A DNA stretch of 64,000 bases, from positions 8,001 through 72,000 of the forward strand of contig JAOTSD010000007.1 in assembly GCA_030247555.1 (NCBI GenBank), given 5' to 3'. This DNA comes from Siculibacillus sp. (lineage in GTDB: Bacteria > Pseudomonadota > Alphaproteobacteria > Rhizobiales > Ancalomicrobiaceae). A model generated the notes under the pieces. The model saw nothing but the letters and a program-made list of their open reading frames with translations, was not told the origin of the DNA and ran no database searches. Both the position numbers and the translations under genes were made by a program. Shown one piece after another: positions 8,484-16,943 of this stretch (positions are counted from its first letter, which is position 1; the number at the start of each line of letters is the position of its first letter).

Positions 8484-9143
8484 ATGTTGCGAAACGCCAC
8501 CGGCCTCGTCGCCGCCCTGCTGATCTCATTCGGGGCGGCCCATGCCCAGACCGCCGCTCCCGCCGCCGGCTCGCCCGACGGCAAGGCCCTGTTCGCCTCC
8601 AAGACCTGTGTGGCCTGCCACGGCCGCGGCGGCGCCAAGGCGATCCAGATGTATCCCGACCTCGCCGGTCAGGAAGCCAAGTACATGCTGGAGCAGATGA
8701 ACGACATAGCCGAGGGCAAGCGCCTCTCCGGCCCGGATGCGCGCGGCTATCCGCGCACGCAGGGCATGAAGGACGTGATGCATCTGGTCACCGTCGAAGA
8801 GCGCAAGGTGATCGCCGACTACCTCTCGAAGGAACCGGCGCCCAAGCCGCGCAAGCTCGATCCCGCCCCGGACGAGGCGCGACTGGCCCAGGGCAAGGAA
8901 GCCTACGTCAAGGGTGGTTGCGTCACCTGCCACGGCGCCGAGGGACTGAAGCCGCTCGTCGGACACCCGTATCTCGGCGGCATGAAGCGCGATTATCTCG
9001 TCCTGCAGATGACGGAAATCAGGGACGGCGTCCGGCAGAGTGCCAAACTGAAGACGATGCTGCCCTTCGCCAAGAAGCTCGACGAGGCGAAGATCGCGGT
9101 GATCGCCGATTACCTGTCCCAGGTCGAGCGTCCGGCGAAGTGA
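8484..9143 (+). CDS. Periplasmic diheme cytochrome c of the nos cluster
   Basis: A 219-residue exported cytochrome c with signal peptide MLRNATGLVAALLISFGAAH and two class I heme domains: CVACH near residue 49 and CVTCH near residue 153, each with a later Met ligand candidate. It corresponds in position to the NosC-type cytochromes downstream of nosZ in clade II clusters, which are thought to carry electrons to NosZ. The start is ATG at 8484 with GAGGA upstream; a longer frame from 8403 has no such site. It is separated from nosZ by two hairpins and followed 31 bases later by a second diheme cytochrome. Confidence 0.88.
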   Translation: MLRNATGLVAALLISFGAAHAQTAAPAAGSPDGKALFASKTCVACHGRGGAKAIQMYPDLAGQEAKYMLEQMNDIAEGKRLSGPDARGYPRTQGMKDVMHLVTVEERKVIADYLSKEPAPKPRKLDPAPDEARLAQGKEAYVKGGCVTCHGAEGLKPLVGHPYLGGMKRDYLVLQMTEIRDGVRQSAKLKTMLPFAKKLDEAKIAVIADYLSQVERPAK

Positions 9144-9174
9144 TGCCCGCGGACGGACCCAACGGAGATTCCAG

Positions 9175-9921
9175 ATGAAGAAGTTCCTCTCCACCTCCCT
9201 CGCCGCCGTGGTGCTGACGGTCGCGGGCGCGGCGTTCGCCGCCGGCCCGGCCGTCGACAACGCCACCTTCGAAGCCAACAAGCAGAAGAAGGAATGGATG
9301 AGCCAAGGCGGTGAGCGTGAAGAAGCGTTGACGCTGAAGCCCGACGTCAAGAACGGCCGCGATGTCTACGAGGTCTGTTCGGCCTGCCACATGCCGGAAG
9401 GCTGGGGCCTCACCGACGGCACCTTCCCGCAGCTCGCCGGCCAGCATCGCACCGTCATCATCAAGCAGCTCGCCGACATCCGCGACGGCCACCGCGACAA
9501 CCCGACCATGTATCCCTTCGCGCTGCCGAGCGAGATCGGCGGCACCCAGGCGATCGCCGACGTGTCGGAATACATCGCGGTGCTGAAGATGAACCCGGAC
9601 AACGGCGTCGGCAAAGGTGACGACCTCGAGCTCGGCAAGAAGCTCTATGCCGACAACTGCGTGCGCTGTCACGGCGAGGCCGGCGAAGGCAACGCCGAGA
9701 AGTACTATCCCCGCATCCAGGCACAGCACTATGAGTACCTGGTTCGCCAGTACCGCTGGATCAAAGAGGGCAAGCGGCGCAACTCGAACCCGGAGATGGT
9801 CGAGCAGATCAAGAACTTCACCGATCGCGACACGCTCGCGGTGCTCGACTACGTGTCGCGGCTGAAGCCGTCGGCGGACCTCGTCGCCCCGAAGGGTTGG
9901 AAGAACCCCGACTTCCAGTGA
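9175..9921 (+). CDS. Second periplasmic diheme cytochrome c of the nos cluster
   Basis: A 248-residue exported protein with a Sec signal (MKKFLSTSLAAVVLTVAGAA, cut after AFA) and two heme sites, CSACH near residue 66 and CVRCH near residue 162, within cytochrome c class I folds (PQLAGQH, PRIQAQHYEYL). It probably acts with the preceding cytochrome as an electron shuttle from the NosB/G/H membrane complex to NosZ. GGAG-type ribosome site precedes the ATG. A strong terminator follows, so nosZ and the two cytochromes may form their own transcript. Confidence 0.88.
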   Translation: MKKFLSTSLAAVVLTVAGAAFAAGPAVDNATFEANKQKKEWMSQGGEREEALTLKPDVKNGRDVYEVCSACHMPEGWGLTDGTFPQLAGQHRTVIIKQLADIRDGHRDNPTMYPFALPSEIGGTQAIADVSEYIAVLKMNPDNGVGKGDDLELGKKLYADNCVRCHGEAGEGNAEKYYPRIQAQHYEYLVRQYRWIKEGKRRNSNPEMVEQIKNFTDRDTLAVLDYVSRLKPSADLVAPKGWKNPDFQ

Positions 9922-9963
9922 TCTCCGCGAGGGAGGGGGTGACCCTTCCCTCCTCGGTTCCGC

Positions 9964-10009
9964 ACGAGAGCCGCCGCGCGTCGAGCGTCCGTGCGGCTCT
10001 CGTCGTTTT
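9964..10009 (+). terminator. Rho-independent terminator after the nos cytochromes
   Basis: Perfect 11-bp stem ACGAGAGCCGC / GCGGCTCTCGT with an 18-base loop, followed by CGTTTTC. It lies between the second cytochrome and nosB and should split the cluster into two transcription units or attenuate read-through. Confidence 0.75.
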
Positions 10010-10144
10010 CCACGCGGCTGATCCGCGAGATGCGCGGGTCGGACTTGCCTCATCTCAAGGATAGGGTACAGGTCGCGTGGAATATGGATTTCGGATCGAA
10101 GATTTCGGCGCATCGCGTGCCGCCCCATGCAGGAGACCCGATCG

Positions 10145-11350
10145 ATGACGTCCAACGCTCCGACCTCGTCGGCCGCCGCCAAGGGCGGTACCGCAAAGGC
10201 CGCTCTCCTCTTCCGTGTCCTGTGTCTGGTGGCGCTGATGGCGCTCGGCGCTTCCTACTTCACCCCGGCCTGGTGGGTGGCCCTCAAGGCGCCGAACTAC
10301 CCCGAGCACGCCTTTCCCGATGGCGTGAAGATCAATTTCCACGTCGACCGCGTCGCCAACGGCTGCGAATTGCGGGCTTCGAAGGAGATCCTGGAGAAGG
10401 AGGCGCTCGACTGCGTGCACGAGATGGACACGATCAACCATTTCGTCGGCATGTATCCGATCGCGTCGGGCGGGCCGGTCGAGAAGCTCCTGTCGCCCTT
10501 CCTGTTCTCCTTCATCGGCGTGTGCATCCTCGGCTTCGCCGTGCCCGGAGTGGGGCCGCGACTCACGGTGATGGGCCTCGGCTTCGCCGGCGTCGCGGTG
10601 TGGATGACGATGGCGCTCTACACGGCGAACGGGGTGCAGTTCGTCGGCAAGGGCTGGGTCGCCGGCCTCGTCGACAGTCTCGGCCGATCGGAAGACGAGA
10701 CCAAGGAGGAGAACCTCCATCCGGTCGTCAAGCAGCTCAAGGAATCGTTGGCCAAGTCCGGCATCGCCGTGGGCAACGAGGGTCCCAAGCTCGCCGCCGC
10801 CGCCACAAAGGCACAACTCGTCGAGGTGTTGAAGGTGGTGCACGACATGAAGGCGCCGGTCAGCCTGACCGATCCGACGGTGGGCAAGTGGACCGGCCGC
10901 GGCATCGACGTCATGGCCTGGCACTATGCGGAGAGCCTCGGGCGCTGGTTCAACGAGCCGGTCAGGAACCAGCGGCTGGTCGCCATCATGACCACCGCCA
11001 CCCATGTGGTCTACGGCGCGGTGCTCGCCGCGATGCTGATGTTCCTGTGGATCGCCACGCGGCCGCGCTCGCCGCTGTTCCTGGCGATCGCCGCGGTTCC
11101 GATCATCCTGCCGATCGGCTTCCTCGCCGAATATTCCGCCTGGCTCTGGTGGTACGGTCACAGCCTCAACGCCATGGGCGCCTTCACGCTGAAGCCCTTC
11201 ATGCCGACGGTCTTCGGTGACGGCAAGGTGGCGCAGTTCTCGACCCATTCCTATCCGGCGCTGGGCTTCGGCCTGATGATGGTGGTCGGCGTGTCGATGG
11301 CGGTGGCGGTGCTGGTGCGGCGCTCGCTGCCGGACGCGGCCAAGGACTGA
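10145..11350 (+). CDS. nosB: NosB-type membrane protein of clade II nos clusters
   Basis: A 401-residue membrane protein in the place nosB occupies in clade II clusters, between nosZ/cytochromes and nosD. A first helix is near residues 24-46, a periplasmic loop holds two cysteines (ANGCELRAS and LDCVHEMDT), then helices near 110-155, a soluble helical section, and at least three helices in the C-terminal third. NosB is required for N2O reduction in Wolinella but its biochemical job is not settled. The start at 10145 has AGGAG nine bases upstream. nosD follows after 14 bases. Confidence 0.8.
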   Translation: MTSNAPTSSAAAKGGTAKAALLFRVLCLVALMALGASYFTPAWWVALKAPNYPEHAFPDGVKINFHVDRVANGCELRASKEILEKEALDCVHEMDTINHFVGMYPIASGGPVEKLLSPFLFSFIGVCILGFAVPGVGPRLTVMGLGFAGVAVWMTMALYTANGVQFVGKGWVAGLVDSLGRSEDETKEENLHPVVKQLKESLAKSGIAVGNEGPKLAAAATKAQLVEVLKVVHDMKAPVSLTDPTVGKWTGRGIDVMAWHYAESLGRWFNEPVRNQRLVAIMTTATHVVYGAVLAAMLMFLWIATRPRSPLFLAIAAVPIILPIGFLAEYSAWLWWYGHSLNAMGAFTLKPFMPTVFGDGKVAQFSTHSYPALGFGLMMVVGVSMAVAVLVRRSLPDAAKD

Positions 11351-11364
11351 GCAGGAGACGGCCC

Positions 11365-12792
11365 GTGAAGATCGGCGCACACCGGGTGTTGCTCTGGGTG
11401 AAGAGAGTGACGGTCGCCGGCTTCGCCCTCGGCGTGGTCGGCCTGATCGGAGCCGGCGTGGTGCGCTACGCCGAGATGCGCGGCATCGACGACCTGACCC
11501 GCGACGCCGGCTTCGCCGATCACCACCTGCCGGCGCCGGATCCGCGCTCCGAGGACGAGATGGAGGACCTGCGCCGCTTCCCCGCCGGCGCGGTCGCCCT
11601 GCAGCCGTTGATCGACGCCACGCCGACCGGCGGGATACTGAGGCTCGAAGCGCGGATCCATGCCGCACCCGGTCGGATCACGCGGACGATGCGCATCGAG
11701 GGCGTGCCGGGGGCGATCATCGACGGTGGCGGCATCGGCTCGCTGATCACCGTCGAGGCCGACGACGTCGCCATGACCGGCGTCACCCTGCGCAATTCCG
11801 GCGATCGCCACGAAACCACCGACAGCGCCGTTCGGCTGCGCGCCAAGCACGGCAGCTTCAAGGACAACGTCATCGAGGACTGTCTCTTCGGCTTCGAGCT
11901 GAAGCAGGCCGACCGCAACATCATCCGCCGCAACCGCATCGGCTCGAAGGATCTGCCCGAGGCGCTGCGCGGCGATGCCGTGCGGGTGTGGTACTCGAAC
12001 GGCAACATCATCGAGGACAACGACATCGCCCACAGCCGCGACACGGTGATCTGGTATTCGATCGACAACGTCGTCGCCGGCAACCGCATCACCGACAGTC
12101 GCTACGGCATCCATCTGATGTACGCCCACAAGAACCGTTTGGAGCGCAACTCGTTCCTGTCGAACACGGTGGGCATCTTCCTGATGTACGCCAACGACAA
12201 CGACGTCATCGACAACGTCATCCACTACAGCCAGGGGCCGTCGGGCATCGGCATCGGTTTCAAGGAATCGTCGAACACCCGGGTCGAGCACAACGACCTC
12301 TTCGCCAATGCGCGCGGGCTGTTCATGGACGCCTCGCCCTACGACCCGGAGGGGTTCAACACCTTCCGCTCGAACCGCATCGCCTACAACGGCACCGCGG
12401 TGGCCTTCCATTCCGACTGGGAGGGCAACAGCTTCGAAGCCAACGCCTTCCTCGGCAACCACAGCGGCGTCACCGTCTACGGGACCGGTTCGGCCAACCG
12501 CAATCGCTGGTCCGGCAACCTCTGGGACGACTGGGTCGGTTTCGACCGCGACGGCGACGGCGTCGGCGACACGCCCTACGAGAGCTGGAGCTGGGCCGAC
12601 CGGTTGTGGATGGACGTGCCCGACGCGCAGTTCTTCCGCACCTCGCCCTCGCTCGAGATGATCGACTTCATCGAGCGGCTCGGCTCGCTGACCGAACCGC
12701 GACTGATCGTACGAGACGGTTCCCCGCGTCTCGGCATCCCGGAGCCCGACGTCGGTGCCCGAGGCACCAAGCGGCCGGAGAAGACCTCATGA
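11365..12792 (+). CDS. nosD: NosD, copper-site maturation protein
   Basis: Periplasmic right-handed beta-helix (CASH domain) protein needed to assemble the CuZ cluster of NosZ together with NosF and NosY. It starts with GTG after a GGAG site. An N-terminal anchor or signal occupies about residues 10-36. Repeats with the NosD pattern follow (NIIRRNRIG, NIIEDNDIAHS, RYGIHLMYAHKNRLERN, NDNDVIDNVI), then SGNLWDDWVGFDRDGDGVGDTPY near residue 380, which is diagnostic. Length, 475 residues, is slightly above typical. Its stop codon overlaps the nosG start by four bases. Confidence 0.95.
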   Translation: MKIGAHRVLLWVKRVTVAGFALGVVGLIGAGVVRYAEMRGIDDLTRDAGFADHHLPAPDPRSEDEMEDLRRFPAGAVALQPLIDATPTGGILRLEARIHAAPGRITRTMRIEGVPGAIIDGGGIGSLITVEADDVAMTGVTLRNSGDRHETTDSAVRLRAKHGSFKDNVIEDCLFGFELKQADRNIIRRNRIGSKDLPEALRGDAVRVWYSNGNIIEDNDIAHSRDTVIWYSIDNVVAGNRITDSRYGIHLMYAHKNRLERNSFLSNTVGIFLMYANDNDVIDNVIHYSQGPSGIGIGFKESSNTRVEHNDLFANARGLFMDASPYDPEGFNTFRSNRIAYNGTAVAFHSDWEGNSFEANAFLGNHSGVTVYGTGSANRNRWSGNLWDDWVGFDRDGDGVGDTPYESWSWADRLWMDVPDAQFFRTSPSLEMIDFIERLGSLTEPRLIVRDGSPRLGIPEPDVGARGTKRPEKTS

Positions 12793-13589
12793 CCGATGTG
12801 ACCGACACCGAGAACGGCGACCGCCCGAACGATCGGCCGAAACGCTCGCGCAAGATCGACGAGGAGCGTCGTCGCTTCCTCCGCTCGATCGCGGTCGGCG
12901 GCGCCGTCACCTGCGTGGCGCTCGCCGGCCTGCTGCAACACCGGCTGGCCCACGCCGAACCACGACTGAGGCCGCCGGGATCGCTCGACGAGGAGGCCTT
13001 CCTCGCCGCCTGCATCAAGTGCGGGCAGTGCGTCCAGGTCTGTCCGATCGAGGCCATCCGTCTCGGAGACCTCGACGAGGGGCTGGGCAACGGCGTGCCC
13101 TACATCGTCGCCCGCGATCAGGCCTGCGATTTCTCCTGCGACGCCACGCAGTGCATCCTCGCCTGCCCGACCGGCGCGCTCTCCCACGAGATCGACAAGA
13201 AGGAGCAGGTGAAGATGGGGGTGGCGAAGCTCGTCGAGCCCTCCGCCTGCCTCGCCCGCCAGGGCAAGGGCTGGAAGGGGACGGCGCGCGGCGCCGCCTT
13301 CCCGGGCGTGTTGCGCTATCCGGAGGTCGATCGCTGGAACGCCCAGCCGGTCGCCGAGCGACCCTATGATCTGGCGCTGTGCGATCTGTGCGTCCGCCAT
13401 TGCCCGATCGAGGGCGCGATCGCGCTCGCGCCCTTGCCGGAGGATCCCGGCTCGGCCCGGCGCACGCCGGTCGTCGCCGCGAGCTGCGTCGGCTGCGGCG
13501 TCTGCGAGATGATGTGCCCGAGCACGCCCGTCGCGATCCGCATCGAGGTGATGACCACCGGTCGCCAGCCCGAGGGGAGGCACGCATGA
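12789..13589 (+). CDS. nosG: NosG, NapG-like polyferredoxin
   Basis: A 266-residue periplasmic-side iron-sulfur protein. A twin-arginine signal (RRRFLRSIAVGG near residue 28) precedes cysteine clusters for four 4Fe-4S centres: CIKCGQCVQVCP, CDFSCDATQCILACP, CDLCVRHCP and CVGCGVCEMMCP. In clade II systems NosG and NosH are proposed to oxidise menaquinol and pass electrons to periplasmic cytochromes. ATG overlaps the nosD stop (ATGA), and its own stop overlaps the nosH start in the same way, indicating translational coupling. Confidence 0.92.
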   Translation: MTDVTDTENGDRPNDRPKRSRKIDEERRRFLRSIAVGGAVTCVALAGLLQHRLAHAEPRLRPPGSLDEEAFLAACIKCGQCVQVCPIEAIRLGDLDEGLGNGVPYIVARDQACDFSCDATQCILACPTGALSHEIDKKEQVKMGVAKLVEPSACLARQGKGWKGTARGAAFPGVLRYPEVDRWNAQPVAERPYDLALCDLCVRHCPIEGAIALAPLPEDPGSARRTPVVAASCVGCGVCEMMCPSTPVAIRIEVMTTGRQPEGRHA

Positions 13590-14590
13590 GACCCGGATTC
13601 GTCGGCCGCACCATCGACGGCCTCGGCCTGCTCTTCGGACGCGAACCGGTGAAGCCGACGCCGGAGGAGATGACCGAAGAGGCGCGCGCCATGCACGCCT
13701 TCAAGAAGACGCCGGAGGAGCGCAAGCGCCGCAAGACGGGGATCTTCGCCGAGTTCGACGACCCGAAGCATTCGCAGAAGTGGCGCATCCGCCGCTGGCT
13801 GTCGATCTTCGTCGTCAACGGCATCTTCGTCGCCTCCTACTGGACCGACCTGCAGCTGGTGGAAGGCGCACTGACCGCCAGCCGGGTTCTCGGCTTCCAT
13901 TTCGCCGACCTGAATTCGTCGTTGCAGTTGATGCTCGCCCACAAGCACGTGGTGCTCAACCTGCTGATCGGCATCACCACCGTGCTGCTCATCTATCTGG
14001 CCTTCGGCGGCCGCAGCTTCTGTTCGTGGGTCTGCCCCTACCACCCGTTGTCCGAGATCGCCGAGATGGCGCACCGGAAACTGGTCGAGAAGCGGTGGGT
14101 GAAGGATCACCCGCTCGATCGGCGACTCAGGACGGTGATGTTCGGCGTCTTCGCCCTGCTCGCCTTCGTCTCCGGCTTCACGCTGTTCGAGACGATCTCG
14201 CCGGTCGGCATCCTGTCGCGCTTCTTCACCTACGGGACGGCGTTCGCGCTGATCTGGATCGGGGTGCTGCTGGCCATCGAGGTGTTCTGGTCGCGGCGGA
14301 TGTGGTGCCGCTACCTATGCCCGATCGGCTTGACTTATGGCATGGTCGGAACGGTCACGCCGGTTAGAGTCGTGCACGACGTGACCCATTGCTTCCACGA
14401 AGGCAAATGCCGGGACGTCTGTCTGGTACCGCACGTGCTCGACATGACCAAGCTCGGTTACTCCTCGGAAGTGCGGACGCCGATCGGCCCCGACTGCACC
14501 CGTTGCGGCATGTGCCTCGACGTCTGCCCGACCGGCGCGCTGCGCTTCGACATCAAGGGGATCACCCGGGCCGAGACTCCGGCCGAGTGA
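13586..14590 (+). CDS. nosH: NosH, NapH-like membrane quinol dehydrogenase
   Basis: A 334-residue integral membrane ferredoxin of the NapH/NosH group. Four hydrophobic helices are visible (about residues 72-90, 125-145, 180-205, 215-235). Two cytoplasmic CX3CP motifs, CSWVCPYHP near 147 and CRYLCPIGL near 244, mark the family, and a C-terminal pair of 4Fe-4S sites follows (CRDVC, CTRCGMCLDVCPTGAL). It probably forms the quinol-oxidising unit with NosG. The 96-base gap to nosF holds no gene. Confidence 0.93.
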   Translation: MRPGFVGRTIDGLGLLFGREPVKPTPEEMTEEARAMHAFKKTPEERKRRKTGIFAEFDDPKHSQKWRIRRWLSIFVVNGIFVASYWTDLQLVEGALTASRVLGFHFADLNSSLQLMLAHKHVVLNLLIGITTVLLIYLAFGGRSFCSWVCPYHPLSEIAEMAHRKLVEKRWVKDHPLDRRLRTVMFGVFALLAFVSGFTLFETISPVGILSRFFTYGTAFALIWIGVLLAIEVFWSRRMWCRYLCPIGLTYGMVGTVTPVRVVHDVTHCFHEGKCRDVCLVPHVLDMTKLGYSSEVRTPIGPDCTRCGMCLDVCPTGALRFDIKGITRAETPAE

Positions 14591-14686
14591 TCCGACCACG
14601 GTGGCGGTCGCGGTCGACGCCCGAGGGGGGCGGACGGCGACCACCGGACGGACGGGAGCGTCCGCCGAAGAAGGACGGACGGACAC

Positions 14687-15577
14687 ATGATTTCGCTGAA
14701 AGGGGTGGTGAAGAGCTTCGGAGCCACCCGCATCCTGAACGGGATCGATCTCGAGGTGCCGACGGGGCAGCGCATCGCGCTGATCGGCTCCAACGGTGCC
14801 GGCAAGACCACGCTGTTCCGTTGCCTGCTCGGAGAATACACCCACGAAGGTGCCGTGCTGGTCGGCGGCCGCGACCCGCGGCGCGACCGCACCGACGTGC
14901 TGCGTCTCGTCGGTTTCGTGCCGCAGGTGGCGCCGCGGCTGGAAATGCCGGTCGCGGCGTTGATGCGTTACGTCGCCGACGTCACCGGCGGGCGGGTCGA
15001 GGACATCGAGGCGATCGCCGCCCGCATGGGGCTCGACGTGGCGCCGATCCGTGGTCGCGCCTTCGTCAAGCTGTCCGGCGGCATGAAGCAGAAACTGCTG
15101 ATCGCGCTGGCGCTCGGCCGGCCGACGCGGCTCCTGATCCTCGACGAGCCGGCGGCCAACCTCGATCCGGCGGCGCGCGCCGTGCTGTTCGATCTCCTGG
15201 CCGAACGGTCGGAGGTGACGATGATCATCTCCTCGCACCGCATCGACGAGATCGCCGCTCTGGTCAATCGGGTGATCGAGCTCGAGCACGGGCGCATCAT
15301 CCTCGACGACACCGTCACCGATGCCGGGGCTCTCGGCTCGACCTTCGTGGTCCGGCTGACGACCGCCCGTGACGAACCGAGCTTCGCTCGCGCGGCGCGC
15401 GAATGGGGATTGGAGGAGACCGGCGAGGGCGCTTGGGCGGGCTCCGTCGCCGGGCCCGATCGGCTGCGTTTCCTCGGCTTCGTCGCTCGTCACGCCGGTC
15501 TCGTCAGAGGCTTCTCCCTCGACGAGGACACGGCGAGCCAGGGAGGGGAACGCCGTGCGCTCGCCTCCTCGCCTTGA
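14687..15577 (+). CDS. nosF: NosF, ABC-type ATPase for NosZ copper assembly
   Basis: Cytoplasmic ATPase that works with NosY (permease) and NosD to deliver the sulfur/copper requirement of CuZ. The 296-residue protein shows Walker A GSNGAGKTT near residue 39, signature LSGGMKQK near 128, Walker B LLILDEPAANLDP near 148 and the switch histidine in IISSHR. The C-terminal 80 residues are an accessory region seen in NosF. Its 3' end overlaps the nosL start by 23 bases. Confidence 0.94.
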   Translation: MISLKGVVKSFGATRILNGIDLEVPTGQRIALIGSNGAGKTTLFRCLLGEYTHEGAVLVGGRDPRRDRTDVLRLVGFVPQVAPRLEMPVAALMRYVADVTGGRVEDIEAIAARMGLDVAPIRGRAFVKLSGGMKQKLLIALALGRPTRLLILDEPAANLDPAARAVLFDLLAERSEVTMIISSHRIDEIAALVNRVIELEHGRIILDDTVTDAGALGSTFVVRLTTARDEPSFARAAREWGLEETGEGAWAGSVAGPDRLRFLGFVARHAGLVRGFSLDEDTASQGGERRALASSP

Positions 15578-16043
15578 CCACCACGGACGACCGACGCGCC
15601 GCGCCGTCGTCGGCGCGGGCCTCGCGATGGCGACGGCGAGCCTGTTGCCGGCCTGCTCGGAAGTGACGCCGGAGCCGCGGAAGATCAAGTGGGGGCGCGA
15701 CGTCTGCGAGCACTGCCACATGGTCTTCGCCGACCGGCGCTTCGCCGCCCAGATCTGGGATGCGGCGCTGCCGCGCGCCCGCATCTACGACGACTTCGGC
15801 TGTGCCGTGCTGGCGGCCGACGAGATGGGGGTGTTGAACCGGGAGGACGTGCGCTTCTGGGTGACCGACGACGCCGACCCGGCCCGCTGGATCGACGCGC
15901 GCACCGCGCATTATCGCGACGAGGTGGTCACGCCGATGGGGTATGGCCATTCCGCCGCTTCCACCACCGCAGCACACCCGTTGAGTTTCGCCGAGGCGGC
16001 GACCGCCATCCGCGACAAGGCCGCCTGCGAGCACAAGATCTGA
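15555..16043 (+). CDS. nosL: NosL, outer-membrane-type copper chaperone lipoprotein
   Basis: Copper(I)-binding lipoprotein that feeds Cu to NosZ. The 162-residue product begins at GTG inside nosF, with GGAGGGG upstream; the first 35 residues carry an RR pair and a lipobox ending LLPAC. The NosL copper motif CEHCHM is near residue 53 and the conserved PMGYGH near 128. An in-frame ATG far upstream would remove the lipoprotein signal, so it is not used. nosY begins ten bases downstream. Confidence 0.93.
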   Translation: MRSPPRLDHHGRPTRRAVVGAGLAMATASLLPACSEVTPEPRKIKWGRDVCEHCHMVFADRRFAAQIWDAALPRARIYDDFGCAVLAADEMGVLNREDVRFWVTDDADPARWIDARTAHYRDEVVTPMGYGHSAASTTAAHPLSFAEAATAIRDKAACEHKI

Positions 16044-16053
16044 GGAGAGAGAG

Positions 16054-16932
16054 TTGCGCGCCCCAGACACGGTTTCCGCCGCCGCACCCTCGGGTTCGTC
16101 CTTCTGGACCGGTTTCGTCGCGACGTTCCGGCTCGAGGTCGCCGAGGCCTTCCGGGCGCGATGGTTCGCCTTCTACGCCCTGGTGTTCTTCGGCCTCGTC
16201 GGCCTGCTCCTGGTGTTCGGTCTGACCGAGAGCCGGGTGCTCGGCTTCACCGGCCTGTCGCGCACCCTCGTCACCTACATCCAGCTCACCATGGCGATCC
16301 TGCCGGTGTTCATCCTGATCACCACGGTGCGCTCGCTCGCCGGCGACCGCGAGGCGGGCGTCTTCGAATACGTCCTCGGCCTGCCGGTCGGCATCGGCGC
16401 CTGGTACGCCGGACGCTTCCTCGGCCGCTATCTGCTGGCGAGCGCGCCGGTGATCGCGGCGTTGCTCGCGGCGGTGATCTACGGCGTGATCCGCGGCGTG
16501 CGGGTGCCGTGGCTCGAACTCGGCTTCGACATCGGCCTGCTGCTGGTCATGATCTTCGCCTTCGTCGGGCTCGGCTTCCTGATCTCGGCGCTGACCCGCT
16601 CGGTCGACACGGCGCAGACTCTGGCCTTCATCATCTGGCTGGTGCTGGTGCTGGGGCTCGACCTCGTCCTGCTCGGGGCGTTGATCCGCGGCCGTCTGGC
16701 GATCGAAGGCGTCGTCGCCATCGCCATGCTCAATCCGTTGCAGGTGTTCCGCACCGGCTCGATGCTGCTCTTCGATCCGCAACTGGTGCTGCTCGGGCCG
16801 ACGGCCTTCACCGTCTTCGACATCTTCGGGCGCACCGGTTTCATGGTGTGGTCGTTCCTCTATCCGCTGGTCCTCGGCCTTCTCACCGCCGGGGCCGGCT
16901 GGGCGATCTTCCGCCGTGGCGATCTGCCGTGA
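16054..16932 (+). CDS. nosY: NosY, ABC-2 type permease
   Basis: Inner-membrane permease partner of NosF, 292 residues with about six hydrophobic helices. The family region SLAGDREAGVFEYVLGLPV near residue 92 is clear. Translation most likely starts at TTG, preceded by GAGGAG. Being followed after 11 bases by the menA-type gene, it seems to share a transcript with it. Confidence 0.93.
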   Translation: MRAPDTVSAAAPSGSSFWTGFVATFRLEVAEAFRARWFAFYALVFFGLVGLLLVFGLTESRVLGFTGLSRTLVTYIQLTMAILPVFILITTVRSLAGDREAGVFEYVLGLPVGIGAWYAGRFLGRYLLASAPVIAALLAAVIYGVIRGVRVPWLELGFDIGLLLVMIFAFVGLGFLISALTRSVDTAQTLAFIIWLVLVLGLDLVLLGALIRGRLAIEGVVAIAMLNPLQVFRTGSMLLFDPQLVLLGPTAFTVFDIFGRTGFMVWSFLYPLVLGLLTAGAGWAIFRRGDLP

Positions 16933-16943
16933 AGGAGCCGTCG

